From contig DRFO01000012.1 in assembly GCA_011050525.1 (NCBI GenBank), positions 1 to 64,000 on the forward strand: a stretch of 64,000 nt of DNA, given 5' to 3'. A program made the translations under genes and the position numbers. Position 1 is the first letter of the stretch; each line of letters starts with the position of its first letter. Shown here in pieces: positions 33,470-42,521 of this stretch. The DNA comes from Halopseudomonas xinjiangensis. Its GTDB lineage: Bacteria > Pseudomonadota > Gammaproteobacteria > Pseudomonadales > Pseudomonadaceae. The notes below the pieces were generated by a model, which was not told the origin of the DNA, did no database searches, and saw only the letters and a list, made by a program, of their open reading frames with translations.

Positions 33470-34594
33470 ATGCCACGCTTTCTGCATACCGCCGATTGGC
33501 AGATAGGCCGCCAGTATGAGCGCTTCGGGCCGGAGGACGGCTCGGTGCTGGCGGAGGCGCGACTGGGTACGGTCGAAAAAATCGCCGAGATAGCCACTGA
33601 AAAATCCGTCGATGCCGTGCTCGTCGCCGGTGACGTGTTTGATGCCCAGACGGTTTCCGACCGCACCATTCGCAGGCTGTTCATGGCCATGCGCGGTTTT
33701 AACGGGCCATGGATCATGATTCCCGGCAACCATGATGCAGCCCTCTCGGAAAGTGTCTGGACGCGCGCCCAACGGCTCGATGCAATTCCCGTCAACGTGC
33801 ATGTCGTTGTCGTGCCGGAAATAGTGCTGTTTCACGAGCTGGGCCTGGCTATATTGCCGGCACCTCTCACTCAGCGGCATACCTACCATGACCTTACCGC
33901 CTGGTTCGATCACGTTGAAACACCGCCCGGTTTGCTGCGGATAGGCATTGCGCACGGCAGTGTGCAGGGCGTTCTCGCAGAGGATATCGACTCTGCCAAT
34001 CCAATCGCCGCTGACCGTGCAGTCAGCGCCCGGCTCGATTACCTTGCGCTGGGGGACTGGCATGGCTGCAAGCGCATCGATCAGCGAACCTGGTACAGCG
34101 GCACTCCGGAACAGGACCGTTTCAAGAGTAATGGCGCAGGACAGATTCTTGAGGTCCAGATTGACCTCGCGGGAGCGGAACCCAGCGTGACGCCGATCCC
34201 CGTTGGCCAGTTTCCCTGGTTGCAGTGGCACCGCACCCTGGAAGTCGATTCCGATCTGGATCTGCTGATCAATGAACTGAGAGAGGTCAACCGGCCGTCG
34301 GTGCTGAGTCTTGTGCTGACCGGTCAGGTTGATCTGGCCGGGGAACAGGGCCTGAGCCAGGTGTTGAGCGAAGCAGGAGCCCTGCATCGTCATCTGGAAA
34401 GCGACCTGACTGGGCTGAGACTGTTCCCAACCGACGACGACATCGCCGCGCTCCATGCCGACGGTTATCTGGGAGAGGTAATCGAGGAATTGCGGATTGC
34501 CCAGCAGCAGGGCGCGACTGAGACCGGCCGCGACGCCCTGGTTATTCTGTCGAGTCTGTTGCGCGCGAGACAGGATGGAGGGGAGGCGGCATGA
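33470..34594 (+). CDS. SbcD/YhaO-like metallophosphoesterase (DNA repair exonuclease)
   Basis: 374 residues. All calcineurin-like motifs of Mre11/SbcD proteins are present: FLHTADWQIGRQYE (DxH), VLVAGDVFD (GD), MIPGNHDAAL (GNHD), a His in IGIAHGSVQG and LGDWHG. It should be a Mn-dependent nuclease processing DNA ends. It overlaps the SMC-like ATPase gene by 4 bp (ATGA), the SbcCD/Mre11-Rad50 architecture, but sequence features are more like the YhaO/YhaN branch than canonical SbcCD. No LexA box is seen directly upstream; read-through from yebG is possible. Confidence 0.9.
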   Translation: MPRFLHTADWQIGRQYERFGPEDGSVLAEARLGTVEKIAEIATEKSVDAVLVAGDVFDAQTVSDRTIRRLFMAMRGFNGPWIMIPGNHDAALSESVWTRAQRLDAIPVNVHVVVVPEIVLFHELGLAILPAPLTQRHTYHDLTAWFDHVETPPGLLRIGIAHGSVQGVLAEDIDSANPIAADRAVSARLDYLALGDWHGCKRIDQRTWYSGTPEQDRFKSNGAGQILEVQIDLAGAEPSVTPIPVGQFPWLQWHRTLEVDSDLDLLINELREVNRPSVLSLVLTGQVDLAGEQGLSQVLSEAGALHRHLESDLTGLRLFPTDDDIAALHADGYLGEVIEELRIAQQQGATETGRDALVILSSLLRARQDGGEAA

Positions 34595-37221
34595 AGTTGA
34601 CACGCCTGCGTATCAATCAGTTTCGGCAGTTTCGGGTACCGTTGGAAATTCCTGAGTTCAGGCCTGGCCTTAACCTTTTCTGCGGTCCCAACGAATCGGG
34701 CAAAAGTACCATCGCCGGCGCAATTCGAGCCGCTTTTTTCGAGCGTCATCGCTCCAGTAGCGTGGATGACCTGCGACCCTGGGGCGATTCCGGGGCGGCC
34801 CCCGAGGTGGAACTGGATTTTGAGTGTGACGGCCAGCCATGGCGGCTCAAAAAGCGTTTTTTAACCCGCAAGCGCTGCGATCTCAACATTGGCGGCGAGG
34901 TGCTGTCAGGCGATGAAGCCGAGGACCGGCTGGCCCGGATGTTTGGCTATCAGCAGCCCGCCAAGGGCGCAAGCAAACCGGCATTTTGGGGTATACCGGG
35001 GTTGCTCTGGGTTGAACAGGGTACCGGGCACGACCTGCGGGCACCCGTTGCGTTTGCCGGCGAGCATATTAAATCGGTGCTCGCCGCCACGCTGGGCGAG
35101 GTGGCGAGCACGGGCGGCGACGACATATTACAGCGGGTCGAAAGCGAGCTGAATGAACTGGTTACCGCGAAAACGGATCGGCCTAAAGGCCGCTTCAAGG
35201 AATACGGCGACAAGGCCGAGCAGTTAAAGACTGACCTGGCGGCCCTCGACCTGCGGATAGAAACCTATCGGCAACAGGTGGACCGACTTGGCGAGCTTAG
35301 TCAGCGGCAGGCCAAGGAACAGGCAGAACGTCCGTGGGAAGCGTTGCGCGAACAACAGCAACGAGCGGAAGGACGCTATCAAGAGGTTCAACAGCTCAGC
35401 GAGCGGCAGGCGCAGGATCAGATGGCTCTGGAAAGATGCCGGAATCATTTGCAGGTTGTGCTTGATCGGCTTCAGGGCTTTCAACTACAAGCGTCTGAGC
35501 TGCTGCAGCGTGACCAGGCCAAACGGGTTGTCCAGGCCCGGCTTGATGACTTTCTAGCGCAGCAGAACGCTGTAAAAGGCGCTTTGCAGAGTGCTGACTC
35601 ACTGTATAAACAGGCTCGGGAGACTGATCGCCTGAGCCGGCTGGCGCAGCGACGGCGGGAGCTGCAACAGCAGAAGCGCGAAATGGAAGGACGGCGCACG
35701 CACCTGACCCAAAGCCTGATTCAAGCCCGGGCACTGGAGAAGGATCTGTCACGCGAGGAAGCAGCGTTAGCCGAATGCTGTCTGGATGAGGTGCAGCTGA
35801 AGGTGCTGGAGCGACTCTCCGAGAGCCAGCGTGACCTGAGCATCACCCAGCAGAGCGTTGCGACGCTGCTGCGTTTCGACCTGGAGCCGGGTCAGCATAT
35901 TGATCTGGATGGGGTTCGTCTGGAAGGCCAGGGCGAGAAGCGCCTGCTCCAGGGAAGCGACATTCATGTTCACGGGGTAGGGCGGCTGCATGTCAGCCCA
36001 GGCGGCAAGGATCTGCATGAGCTGGCAAGGCAACTCGAATACGCTACGGAGCGTCTGAGCGCAGCGCTGGCCGCGGCAGGGACGGGCTCCATTGAGCAGG
36101 CGCGTGAACGTGCTGAGGCGACAAGAAGTCTGCAGAGCACTCTTTCGGCCAACCGGAAATTGTTGGCCCTGCACGCTCCGCAGGGCGGGCCTGCTCTGGA
36201 GCAGGAGCTGACCGTCACAGCCCAGCTGCTGGGCAAGGTCGATGAGCAATTGGAAGCGATAGGCGACCTGGACAGCAGCAACTTGCCTGACCCACAAATG
36301 GCTGAGCAGACAATGGAGCACGCGGCCACGCGGCTCGCCGAGGCGGAGAGGGCGGAGCGGCAACTGCGGGAGCAACTGATCCAGAATCAGCAGGCGCTGA
36401 ACCACGCCCATGAAGAATATCTCAACGCCCAGGCCAGCCTGGCCAAACCTGAGCGCAGACAACAGGAAGAACAGTGCCACTCGACATTGGCGTCACTGCG
36501 TGTCGAACAGGCCCAACTGACCCAGGCGATAGCGCAGCGAGCGCTGCTCATCGACGAGGCGCGCCCGGACATCCTGTTGCAGGATATAAAGCGCTATCAA
36601 AGCAGCGCCAGCCAGCTGGAGCTGGCCAATCGTCAGCGCAGCGACGAGCTGGTAGGACTGCAGGCGCAGTTGCAGGCGCAGGATGCGGAGGGTCTTGAAG
36701 AGCGGCGTGCACAGCGGGCCGCAGAGTTTGAAAACTGGTCCCGGCGGCATCAGCAGTTAGAGCGCCGAACCCGGGCCTTGAAGTTGCTCGCAGGTTTGCT
36801 GACGGATAAGCGTCAAGCGCTGACCAGACAGCTCCAGGCCCCTCTGCAAAAGCATCTCAATCATTATTTGCAGCTTCTTTTCCCGCAGGCGGTACTGGAA
36901 GTGGACGAGCATCTGGTGCCGGGTCAACTGGTTCGTCTGAATCAGGAGTCGGGCGATTTCGATGCCCTCAGTTTCGGCGCCCGTGAGCAGATGGGATTGA
37001 TCAGCCGCCTGGCCTATGCCGATCTGCTTAAGGAAGCAGGCCGGCCAACCTTGATAATTCTGGATGACGCGCTGGTGCACAGTGATCAGCACCGCTTTGC
37101 CCAGATGAAGCGCATTCTGTTTGATGCGTCCCAGCGCCACCAGGTCCTGTTGTTTACTTGCCATCCGGACAACTGGCTGGACATGGGCGTACCAATGCGG
37201 GAAATCCACAGTTATCACTAG
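34591..37221 (+). CDS. SMC/Rad50-like ATPase (YhaN-type), nuclease partner
   Basis: 876 residues. The N-terminal Walker A motif CGPNESGKSTIAGAIRAAFF (about 32-51) is followed by two long coiled-coil arms rich in Gln, Glu, Arg and Leu (about 190-720). The C-terminal half holds the signature-like SFGAREQMGLISRLAYADLL and Walker B LIILDDALVHSD. No zinc-hook CxxC was found at the coiled-coil apex, so the dimer interface differs from Rad50/SbcC. It probably forms a DNA end-processing complex with the overlapping SbcD-like nuclease. Confidence 0.9.
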   Translation: MKLTRLRINQFRQFRVPLEIPEFRPGLNLFCGPNESGKSTIAGAIRAAFFERHRSSSVDDLRPWGDSGAAPEVELDFECDGQPWRLKKRFLTRKRCDLNIGGEVLSGDEAEDRLARMFGYQQPAKGASKPAFWGIPGLLWVEQGTGHDLRAPVAFAGEHIKSVLAATLGEVASTGGDDILQRVESELNELVTAKTDRPKGRFKEYGDKAEQLKTDLAALDLRIETYRQQVDRLGELSQRQAKEQAERPWEALREQQQRAEGRYQEVQQLSERQAQDQMALERCRNHLQVVLDRLQGFQLQASELLQRDQAKRVVQARLDDFLAQQNAVKGALQSADSLYKQARETDRLSRLAQRRRELQQQKREMEGRRTHLTQSLIQARALEKDLSREEAALAECCLDEVQLKVLERLSESQRDLSITQQSVATLLRFDLEPGQHIDLDGVRLEGQGEKRLLQGSDIHVHGVGRLHVSPGGKDLHELARQLEYATERLSAALAAAGTGSIEQARERAEATRSLQSTLSANRKLLALHAPQGGPALEQELTVTAQLLGKVDEQLEAIGDLDSSNLPDPQMAEQTMEHAATRLAEAERAERQLREQLIQNQQALNHAHEEYLNAQASLAKPERRQQEEQCHSTLASLRVEQAQLTQAIAQRALLIDEARPDILLQDIKRYQSSASQLELANRQRSDELVGLQAQLQAQDAEGLEERRAQRAAEFENWSRRHQQLERRTRALKLLAGLLTDKRQALTRQLQAPLQKHLNHYLQLLFPQAVLEVDEHLVPGQLVRLNQESGDFDALSFGAREQMGLISRLAYADLLKEAGRPTLIILDDALVHSDQHRFAQMKRILFDASQRHQVLLFTCHPDNWLDMGVPMREIHSYH

Positions 37222-37512
37222 GTAACCGACGCTCCCCGCCTGCTCTGACTTGATGCCTGCCAAGCGCCTGGCTGTCTCCGGATCGGATCCGGCGACTAAG
37301 ACATTAGTAGCAGGCGCTGCGAAGCAGCTTTTCAATTCCTACAAGATTTAAATAAAAAAACACTATCTATCAGTTAGATATGAAATTTATTTAAATTTAT
37401 TGTGAAGATCTATTTAGGGCTGCTACGTGCAGTCAGACCAAAGTCTTAGTCTACGATTTCTCAGCGCAGTGCTAACGTGACTATGCGATAAAAACAACAA
37501 TCGGAGATGGTT
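37222..37512. other. AT-rich leader before the symporter operon
   Basis: This 291-bp spacer holds a small hairpin CCGGAT-CGG-ATCCGG (37278-37292) without a clear U-tract. An AT-rich stretch (37345-37415) follows, with a TATCTA/TAGATA inverted repeat (37364-37369, 37375-37380), probably carrying the promoter. No gene was found. Confidence 0.35.
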
Positions 37513-37779
37513 ATGTCCTTATCTAAAGAAGACGCAGCTCGCGGCTACTGGAAGGAAAACCTGCGGTTCATGATGATCTTGCTGGTCATCTGGTTCTCAG
37601 TGTCCTTTGGTGCCGGCATTCTGTTCGTCGACGCGCTTGATAACATCCAGTTCTTTGGCTTCCCGCTGGGGTTCTGGTTTGCCCAACAGGGTTCCATTTA
37701 CGCCTTCGTGATCCTCATCTTCGTGTATGTCTGGAAGATGAACCGGCTCGATCGTAAATACGACGTTCACGAAGAATAA
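37513..37779 (+). CDS. DUF4212 small membrane subunit of solute symporter
   Basis: 88 residues with two membrane helices (FMMILLVIWFSVSFGAGILF; GSIYAFVILIFVYVWKM) and the DUF4212 ending NRLDRKYDVHEE. The ATG at 37513 is preferred to one at 37507, because the GGAG at 37503-37506 would abut the earlier codon. It sits 16 bp before the sodium:solute symporter gene; this pair is a conserved two-component acetate/pyruvate-type transporter in gammaproteobacteria. Confidence 0.9.
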   Translation: MSLSKEDAARGYWKENLRFMMILLVIWFSVSFGAGILFVDALDNIQFFGFPLGFWFAQQGSIYAFVILIFVYVWKMNRLDRKYDVHEE

Positions 37780-37795
37780 TAACAGGAGCCCTTGA

Positions 37796-39565
37796 ATGGA
37801 TACTCAAACCCTTATTTACCTATTCGTAGGCGGCACCTTCGCGCTTTATATCGCGATCGCCATCTGGTCGCGTGCTGGAAGTACCAGCGAGTACTATGTC
37901 GCGAGCAAGGGTGTGCACCCGATTGCCAACGGTATGGCCACCGGGGCCGACTGGATGTCTGCGGCGTCTTTCATCTCCATGGCTGGCATCATCTCCTTCA
38001 CCGGTTATGATGGCAGCGTTTACCTGATGGGCTGGACGGGCGGCTACGTGCTGCTGGCCATGTGTCTGGCTCCGTACCTGCGCAAGTTCGGTAAATTCAC
38101 GGTGCCGGAGTTCGTTGGCGAGCGTTACTACTCGCAAACTGCCCGGGTAGTCGCGGTGATCTGCGTGATCTTCATCTCCTTCACCTATGTTGCCGGACAA
38201 ATGCGCGGTGTGGGCATTGTCTTTTCACGGTATTTGCAGGTCGATATCAACCTGGGCGTGATGATCGGCATGGCAATCGTATTCTTCTACGCCGTGCTCG
38301 GTGGTATGAAAGGCATTACCTACACCCAGGTGGCGCAGTACTGCGTGATGATCTTCGCCTACATGGTGCCGGCGATCTACATCTCCCTGTTGATTACTGG
38401 TAATCCGATCCCGCAACTGGGCTTCGGCAGCGAGGTCACGGGTACCGGCATGTCGGTTCTCGAGAGGCTGAATGGCCTCGGGGCGGAACTAGGGTTTTCG
38501 GAATATACCGATGGTAGCAAGTCCACTATCGATGTTTTCTTCATTACCATGGCACTGATGGTCGGTACTGCTGGCCTACCCCACGTAATCGTTCGCTTTT
38601 TCACTACGCCTACTGTGAGGGATGCTCGTAAATCAGCAGGTTACGCCTTGCTGTTCATCGCGATTCTTTACACTACCGCGCCAGCCGTAGCAGCGTTTGC
38701 TCGTACCAACCTGCTCACTACCATCCCTAACGTGGCCTATGAAAATATTCCACAGTGGTTCTCCAACTGGGAGACCGCGGGTCTGGTTGCCTGGCAGGAT
38801 AAGAATAACGATGGCGTCGTGCAGTATGGCCCGGGTGCTCCCTTTGCAGGCGCTCCGAACTTTGCTGGTGAAACGGGCGAGTATGGCCAGCGGGTTGTAA
38901 CCAACACGCCTACTGACCTTGAAAACGAGCTCTACGTTGATCGTGACATCATGGTGCTTGCCAACCCGGAGATTGCCGAGTTGCCGGGTTGGGTAGTGGC
39001 CCTGATTGCTGCTGGTGGTTTGGCGGCTGCTCTGTCCACCGCTGCAGGCCTGCTGCTGGTTATATCGACATCGGTTTCCCATGACCTGCTCAAAAGCAAC
39101 ATGATGCCGAATATCAGCGAGAAGAAGGAACTGCTGGCAGCGCGTATCGCCGCGGGGGTAGCGATCCTTATCGCTGGTATCTTCGGCATCTATCCGCCGG
39201 CCTTCGTGGCTCAAGTGGTGGCGTTCGCCTTCGGCCTTGCCGCAGCGTCGTTCTTCCCAGTCATCGTCATGGGTATTTTCTCCAAGAAGATGAACAAGGA
39301 AGGCGCTATTGCAGGTATGGCAGTGGGTCTGACCTTCACCTTCTGCTACATCGTGTTCTTCAAGTTCATCAGTCCTGAACTGGATAACGCAGCCAATTGG
39401 TGGTTCGGCATTTCACCGGAAGGTATTGGTACCCTGGGTATGATCTTCAACTTTATTGCAGCGGTTGCGGTGGCTAGCTTCACCAAAGCTCCGCCAGAGC
39501 ATATCCAGCACTTGATCGAGGATATCCGTGTTCCCCGTGGTGCGGGCGCAGCGGTAGATCATTAA
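37796..39565 (+). CDS. Sodium:solute symporter (acetate/organic acid type)
   Basis: A 589-residue SSS-family transporter with about 13 membrane helices. Early signature GVHPIANGMATGADWMSAAS and FTGYDGSVYLMGWTGGYVLL resemble ActP/VC2705-type permeases; LPHVIVRFFTTPTVRDARKS is another family mark. A hydrophilic insert of about 80 residues (NNDGVVQYGPGAPFAG and on) lies between helices. It would import acetate, pyruvate or a related acid with Na+. The acetyl/propionyl-CoA synthetase at 42522 in the same neighbourhood supports that. A strong terminator follows at 39591. Confidence 0.9.
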   Translation: MDTQTLIYLFVGGTFALYIAIAIWSRAGSTSEYYVASKGVHPIANGMATGADWMSAASFISMAGIISFTGYDGSVYLMGWTGGYVLLAMCLAPYLRKFGKFTVPEFVGERYYSQTARVVAVICVIFISFTYVAGQMRGVGIVFSRYLQVDINLGVMIGMAIVFFYAVLGGMKGITYTQVAQYCVMIFAYMVPAIYISLLITGNPIPQLGFGSEVTGTGMSVLERLNGLGAELGFSEYTDGSKSTIDVFFITMALMVGTAGLPHVIVRFFTTPTVRDARKSAGYALLFIAILYTTAPAVAAFARTNLLTTIPNVAYENIPQWFSNWETAGLVAWQDKNNDGVVQYGPGAPFAGAPNFAGETGEYGQRVVTNTPTDLENELYVDRDIMVLANPEIAELPGWVVALIAAGGLAAALSTAAGLLLVISTSVSHDLLKSNMMPNISEKKELLAARIAAGVAILIAGIFGIYPPAFVAQVVAFAFGLAAASFFPVIVMGIFSKKMNKEGAIAGMAVGLTFTFCYIVFFKFISPELDNAANWWFGISPEGIGTLGMIFNFIAAVAVASFTKAPPEHIQHLIEDIRVPRGAGAAVDH

Positions 39566-39590
39566 ATAACGGGTGGTACCGCAGGACAAA

Positions 39591-39620
39591 ACGCCCCGAT
39601 TTTATCGGGGCGTTTTTTTG
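39591..39620 (+). terminator. Intrinsic terminator after the symporter
   Basis: ACGCCCCGAT and ATCGGGGCGT pair perfectly (10 bp) around TTT and are followed by a T-run. It lies 26 bases after the symporter stop. Confidence 0.92.
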
Positions 39621-39747
39621 TCAGCGGCGATAGCTGATCGTTGCCCGGCGGTGGTCGGCACGATAGCGCGGTAGGCTGCATCGCAGGATTCCATTTTTGC
39701 CGAGTTAACACGCAGCAAAGCTGGTGAGGGCGGGAGTGCTGCTCTGG

Positions 39748-40479
39748 CTAGAAGCGTCCGGATCGCGATTGACGCAGGCGGCGCCAATGAACGAGGCGGT
39801 CATTCAGCTCCTTTAGCGTTACGATCTTCTGAGCGCGCGCTTTGCTCAGAAGAATCAAGGCGATTTCAGCCGTCACCAGGGCATCGGCTGCAGCATTGTG
39901 GCGCTCGCTATTGCTCAGGTTGAAATAGTCTTGCCATTCGTCCAGCCCACCCCTGCCTACCTTGGCCTCAGGGCACAGCATGGGGGCCAAATCGGCGATA
40001 TCGATAAACCTGTGCCGCAGCGTGTGACCCAAATCCTGACGCAACCCTCTGGTCAGCATGCGCCGGTCAAACGGTGCGTGGAATGCCATGAATACGCATT
40101 CCCCTGCAAATTCCATGAAATCCAGAAGTGCATCCGGGGCAGGCATGCCTTGCTTGACAGCACCCGGCGCTATGCCGTGGATCAACACGGTTTCGGTAAC
40201 CTTGTGGTTGGGCCGATAAAGCATGCGTTCGAACTGGGAACCCAGATCCACCGCGCCGCCTTCAATGACCACGGCTCCAATGGACAGAATATTGTCTCGA
40301 CGCACATTCAACCCAGTGGTCTCCACGTCCACCACTACAAGCCTGGCGGCATTCAAAGCGGTGTCGTCCAATGAATGGACGGCAGGGAGGGCCTGACGCC
40401 GCTCGGTTTGTTCAGGCGTCAGTGGGGCAGGGTTGAGGCCAGATAGCCAGGCGAGTGGGATCAAAGCTGGTACCGCCAA
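39748..40479 (-). CDS. 3'-5' exonuclease, DnaQ-like (DEDDh)
   Basis: 243 residues with an exonuclease domain from about 45. Exo I is VVVDVETTGLN, Exo II FMAFHAPFDRRML and Exo III RHNAAADALVTAE with the H-x4-D spacing. It belongs to the stand-alone DNA polymerase III epsilon-like proteins that in pseudomonads sit beside a DUF294/CBS protein. Its start overlaps the end of that gene by 19 bp, so the two are co-transcribed. Confidence 0.9.
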   Translation of the reverse strand: MAVPALIPLAWLSGLNPAPLTPEQTERRQALPAVHSLDDTALNAARLVVVDVETTGLNVRRDNILSIGAVVIEGGAVDLGSQFERMLYRPNHKVTETVLIHGIAPGAVKQGMPAPDALLDFMEFAGECVFMAFHAPFDRRMLTRGLRQDLGHTLRHRFIDIADLAPMLCPEAKVGRGGLDEWQDYFNLSNSERHNAAADALVTAEIALILLSKARAQKIVTLKELNDRLVHWRRLRQSRSGRF

Positions 40480-42395
40480 GCGAGCCCCGCCTGCAGCCGT
40501 TTGGCCTGGCGAAAGGATTCACGAAGTATCAGCCTGTCCAGGTTGTTGAGCTTATCGGGGTCGATCCGATTGCTGAAAGGACGTCCTTCCTTATCCTGTA
40601 TCTGGTGCTGCTGCATGCGGATCAACTGAATGAAATGATAAGCCTCTTCATAGGCATCGGCGTCAAGCGGCTGGATGACCCCCGCGACGCGCAACTGGCG
40701 GAGGCGTTCGATGGTGTTGCACTCGGCGATACCGTGAGCCAGTGCCAACAGCCGTGCGCCATCAACGAAGGGGGTAAGCCCCTGAACTTTCAGGTCCAGA
40801 GTGTCTTTCGCTGCGCCGCTTCGTGACACCACGAAATCACGAAAACGGCCTATGGGCGGCCGATGACGGAGGGCGTTTTGCGCTAAATGGCGCTGGAATA
40901 GTGAATTGGACGCTGTTTTTCTCAATACCTCGGCAAACATGTCTTCAGCGCCGACCGAATCGCCCCAGACTACCCGGAAATCGAAGAAGATGGAGCTAGC
41001 CAGCAGGTTCGCCGGTGTAGCGCTGTGCAGGAACTGTTCGAAGCGCTGTGCCCATTCGGTACGTGACAGGCAGAGCGTTGGGTTGCTCGCCATGATGTTG
41101 CCCGTGCACAAGGCAAAACCACAATCGGCCAGGCCCTTGTTAATGAGCGCGGCCAGGGGCAACAAGTGTTTGCGCAGAGCCTCGGTCTGATCAGGATGGT
41201 CGGTTTCAAACAACAGGCCGTTGTCCTGGTCAGTATGCAGCGTCTGTTCGCGCCTTCCTTCGCTGCCAAAACAGAGCCAGGTAAAGGGAACATCAGGCTC
41301 GCCGTGCTCTTCTATGGCCAGTTCGATAACTCTGCAAACTGTATGGTCGTTGAGCAGGGTGATGATGTGAGTTATCTGGGTTGATGAAGCTCCATGGGCA
41401 AGCATGTTTTCCACCAGATGGCGAATCTTCGTGCGTAAAGCAGCCAGCGTTCCCAGACGGGGGGCATGGCGAATTGTGCGCGCAAGGTGCACCAAATCCA
41501 CACGCTGGAGGGAAAAAAGATCACGTTCTGACACGACGCCGGTCAGTTGTCGCTGTTCCACCACGCAGATATGGGCGATGTGCCGGCTGGTCATGGCAAG
41601 GGCGGCGTCGAAAGCCGAAGCGCTAGGCGGAAGATGAAACGGGGCGGGCGTCATTACGTTGCCGATGGGCTCATCCATCTGCACCACTCCGTCGGCCACG
41701 ACACCACGCAGATCGCGCAGGGTAAAAATGCCTGTAGGCCTTTTGCCGGCATCGACAATCACTATGCTGCCGACGCTGGCTTCGTGCATTGATCTCACCG
41801 CTTCGCGTATCGGCAGCGCCGATGAACAGACAACAGGGGCTCGCACCGCGAGATCGCCCAACCGGGTTTGCAGGGAATACTGAGCCCCCAGATTCTCGGC
41901 AGCCTGGGTTTGGGCCTGCTGATTTACCTGATCGAGCAGACTGCTGACGCCGCGCATCGCAAAATCCCGGAAAACGGCAGACATCGAGAACAGCGTGACG
42001 AAGCCGGCGCGAGGTAGGGTCAGGCAGAAGGTATCGTCGCCGGCCAGATGTTCCGTGCGGGTTGCGCGTTCACCGATCAGTGCCGCCAGTGGAAAACACT
42101 CGCCTGCGCTGATTTCAAAGGTAGTGTCCGGCGCCGTCTGGCCCGACAGCATCCGTTCTCCCCGCACCAGACCCTGCTTGACCACATGAAAGTGCTGGAC
42201 CGGGCCGTCCTGGGGTCGGATGATTGACTCACCCTTGGCAAAGAATCGCAGTTGGCAATGCTCGACCATCCAGGCCAGGTGGCTGGTTTCCATTTGATTG
42301 AAGGGCGAATACTTCAACAGAAAGGTCAGGGTGCCGTGAACATTCTGTGTGACAGCGATCTTACCGGTCTGCGCGTAAATATCCTCTTTGCTCAT
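40461..42395 (-). CDS. cNMP-binding/CBS/DUF294 nucleotidyltransferase-like protein
   Basis: 644 residues in the order: cyclic-nucleotide-binding-like domain (about 20-140), two CBS motifs (about 175-300), then a DUF294 nucleotidyltransferase fold with FGSEGRREQTLHTDQDNGLL (G-S-E-G-R and D-x-D) and a C-terminal helical domain. It is a signalling protein, and in several bacteria its relatives act on carbon metabolism near acetate-uptake genes. The neighbouring exonuclease gene overlaps downstream. The partner symporter and acyl-CoA synthetase lie on either side. Confidence 0.9.
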   Translation of the reverse strand: MSKEDIYAQTGKIAVTQNVHGTLTFLLKYSPFNQMETSHLAWMVEHCQLRFFAKGESIIRPQDGPVQHFHVVKQGLVRGERMLSGQTAPDTTFEISAGECFPLAALIGERATRTEHLAGDDTFCLTLPRAGFVTLFSMSAVFRDFAMRGVSSLLDQVNQQAQTQAAENLGAQYSLQTRLGDLAVRAPVVCSSALPIREAVRSMHEASVGSIVIVDAGKRPTGIFTLRDLRGVVADGVVQMDEPIGNVMTPAPFHLPPSASAFDAALAMTSRHIAHICVVEQRQLTGVVSERDLFSLQRVDLVHLARTIRHAPRLGTLAALRTKIRHLVENMLAHGASSTQITHIITLLNDHTVCRVIELAIEEHGEPDVPFTWLCFGSEGRREQTLHTDQDNGLLFETDHPDQTEALRKHLLPLAALINKGLADCGFALCTGNIMASNPTLCLSRTEWAQRFEQFLHSATPANLLASSIFFDFRVVWGDSVGAEDMFAEVLRKTASNSLFQRHLAQNALRHRPPIGRFRDFVVSRSGAAKDTLDLKVQGLTPFVDGARLLALAHGIAECNTIERLRQLRVAGVIQPLDADAYEEAYHFIQLIRMQQHQIQDKEGRPFSNRIDPDKLNNLDRLILRESFRQAKRLQAGLAWRYQL

Positions 42396-42521
42396 GGAGC
42401 GACCCTGTTATGAGTGTGCCCAGTTTGGACTGGAGCAGGCCCAGCCGCCCATCCGACGTAAGTCTAGTTCCCTTTCCAGGTCCGTGGTTTAGTCTGGCGC
42501 CACAATAAAGGAGATATCTCA

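Noticed and set aside
33449..34603. Long minus-strand frame over the SbcD-like gene
   Set aside because: Antisense shadow; the plus-strand product has all metallophosphoesterase motifs.
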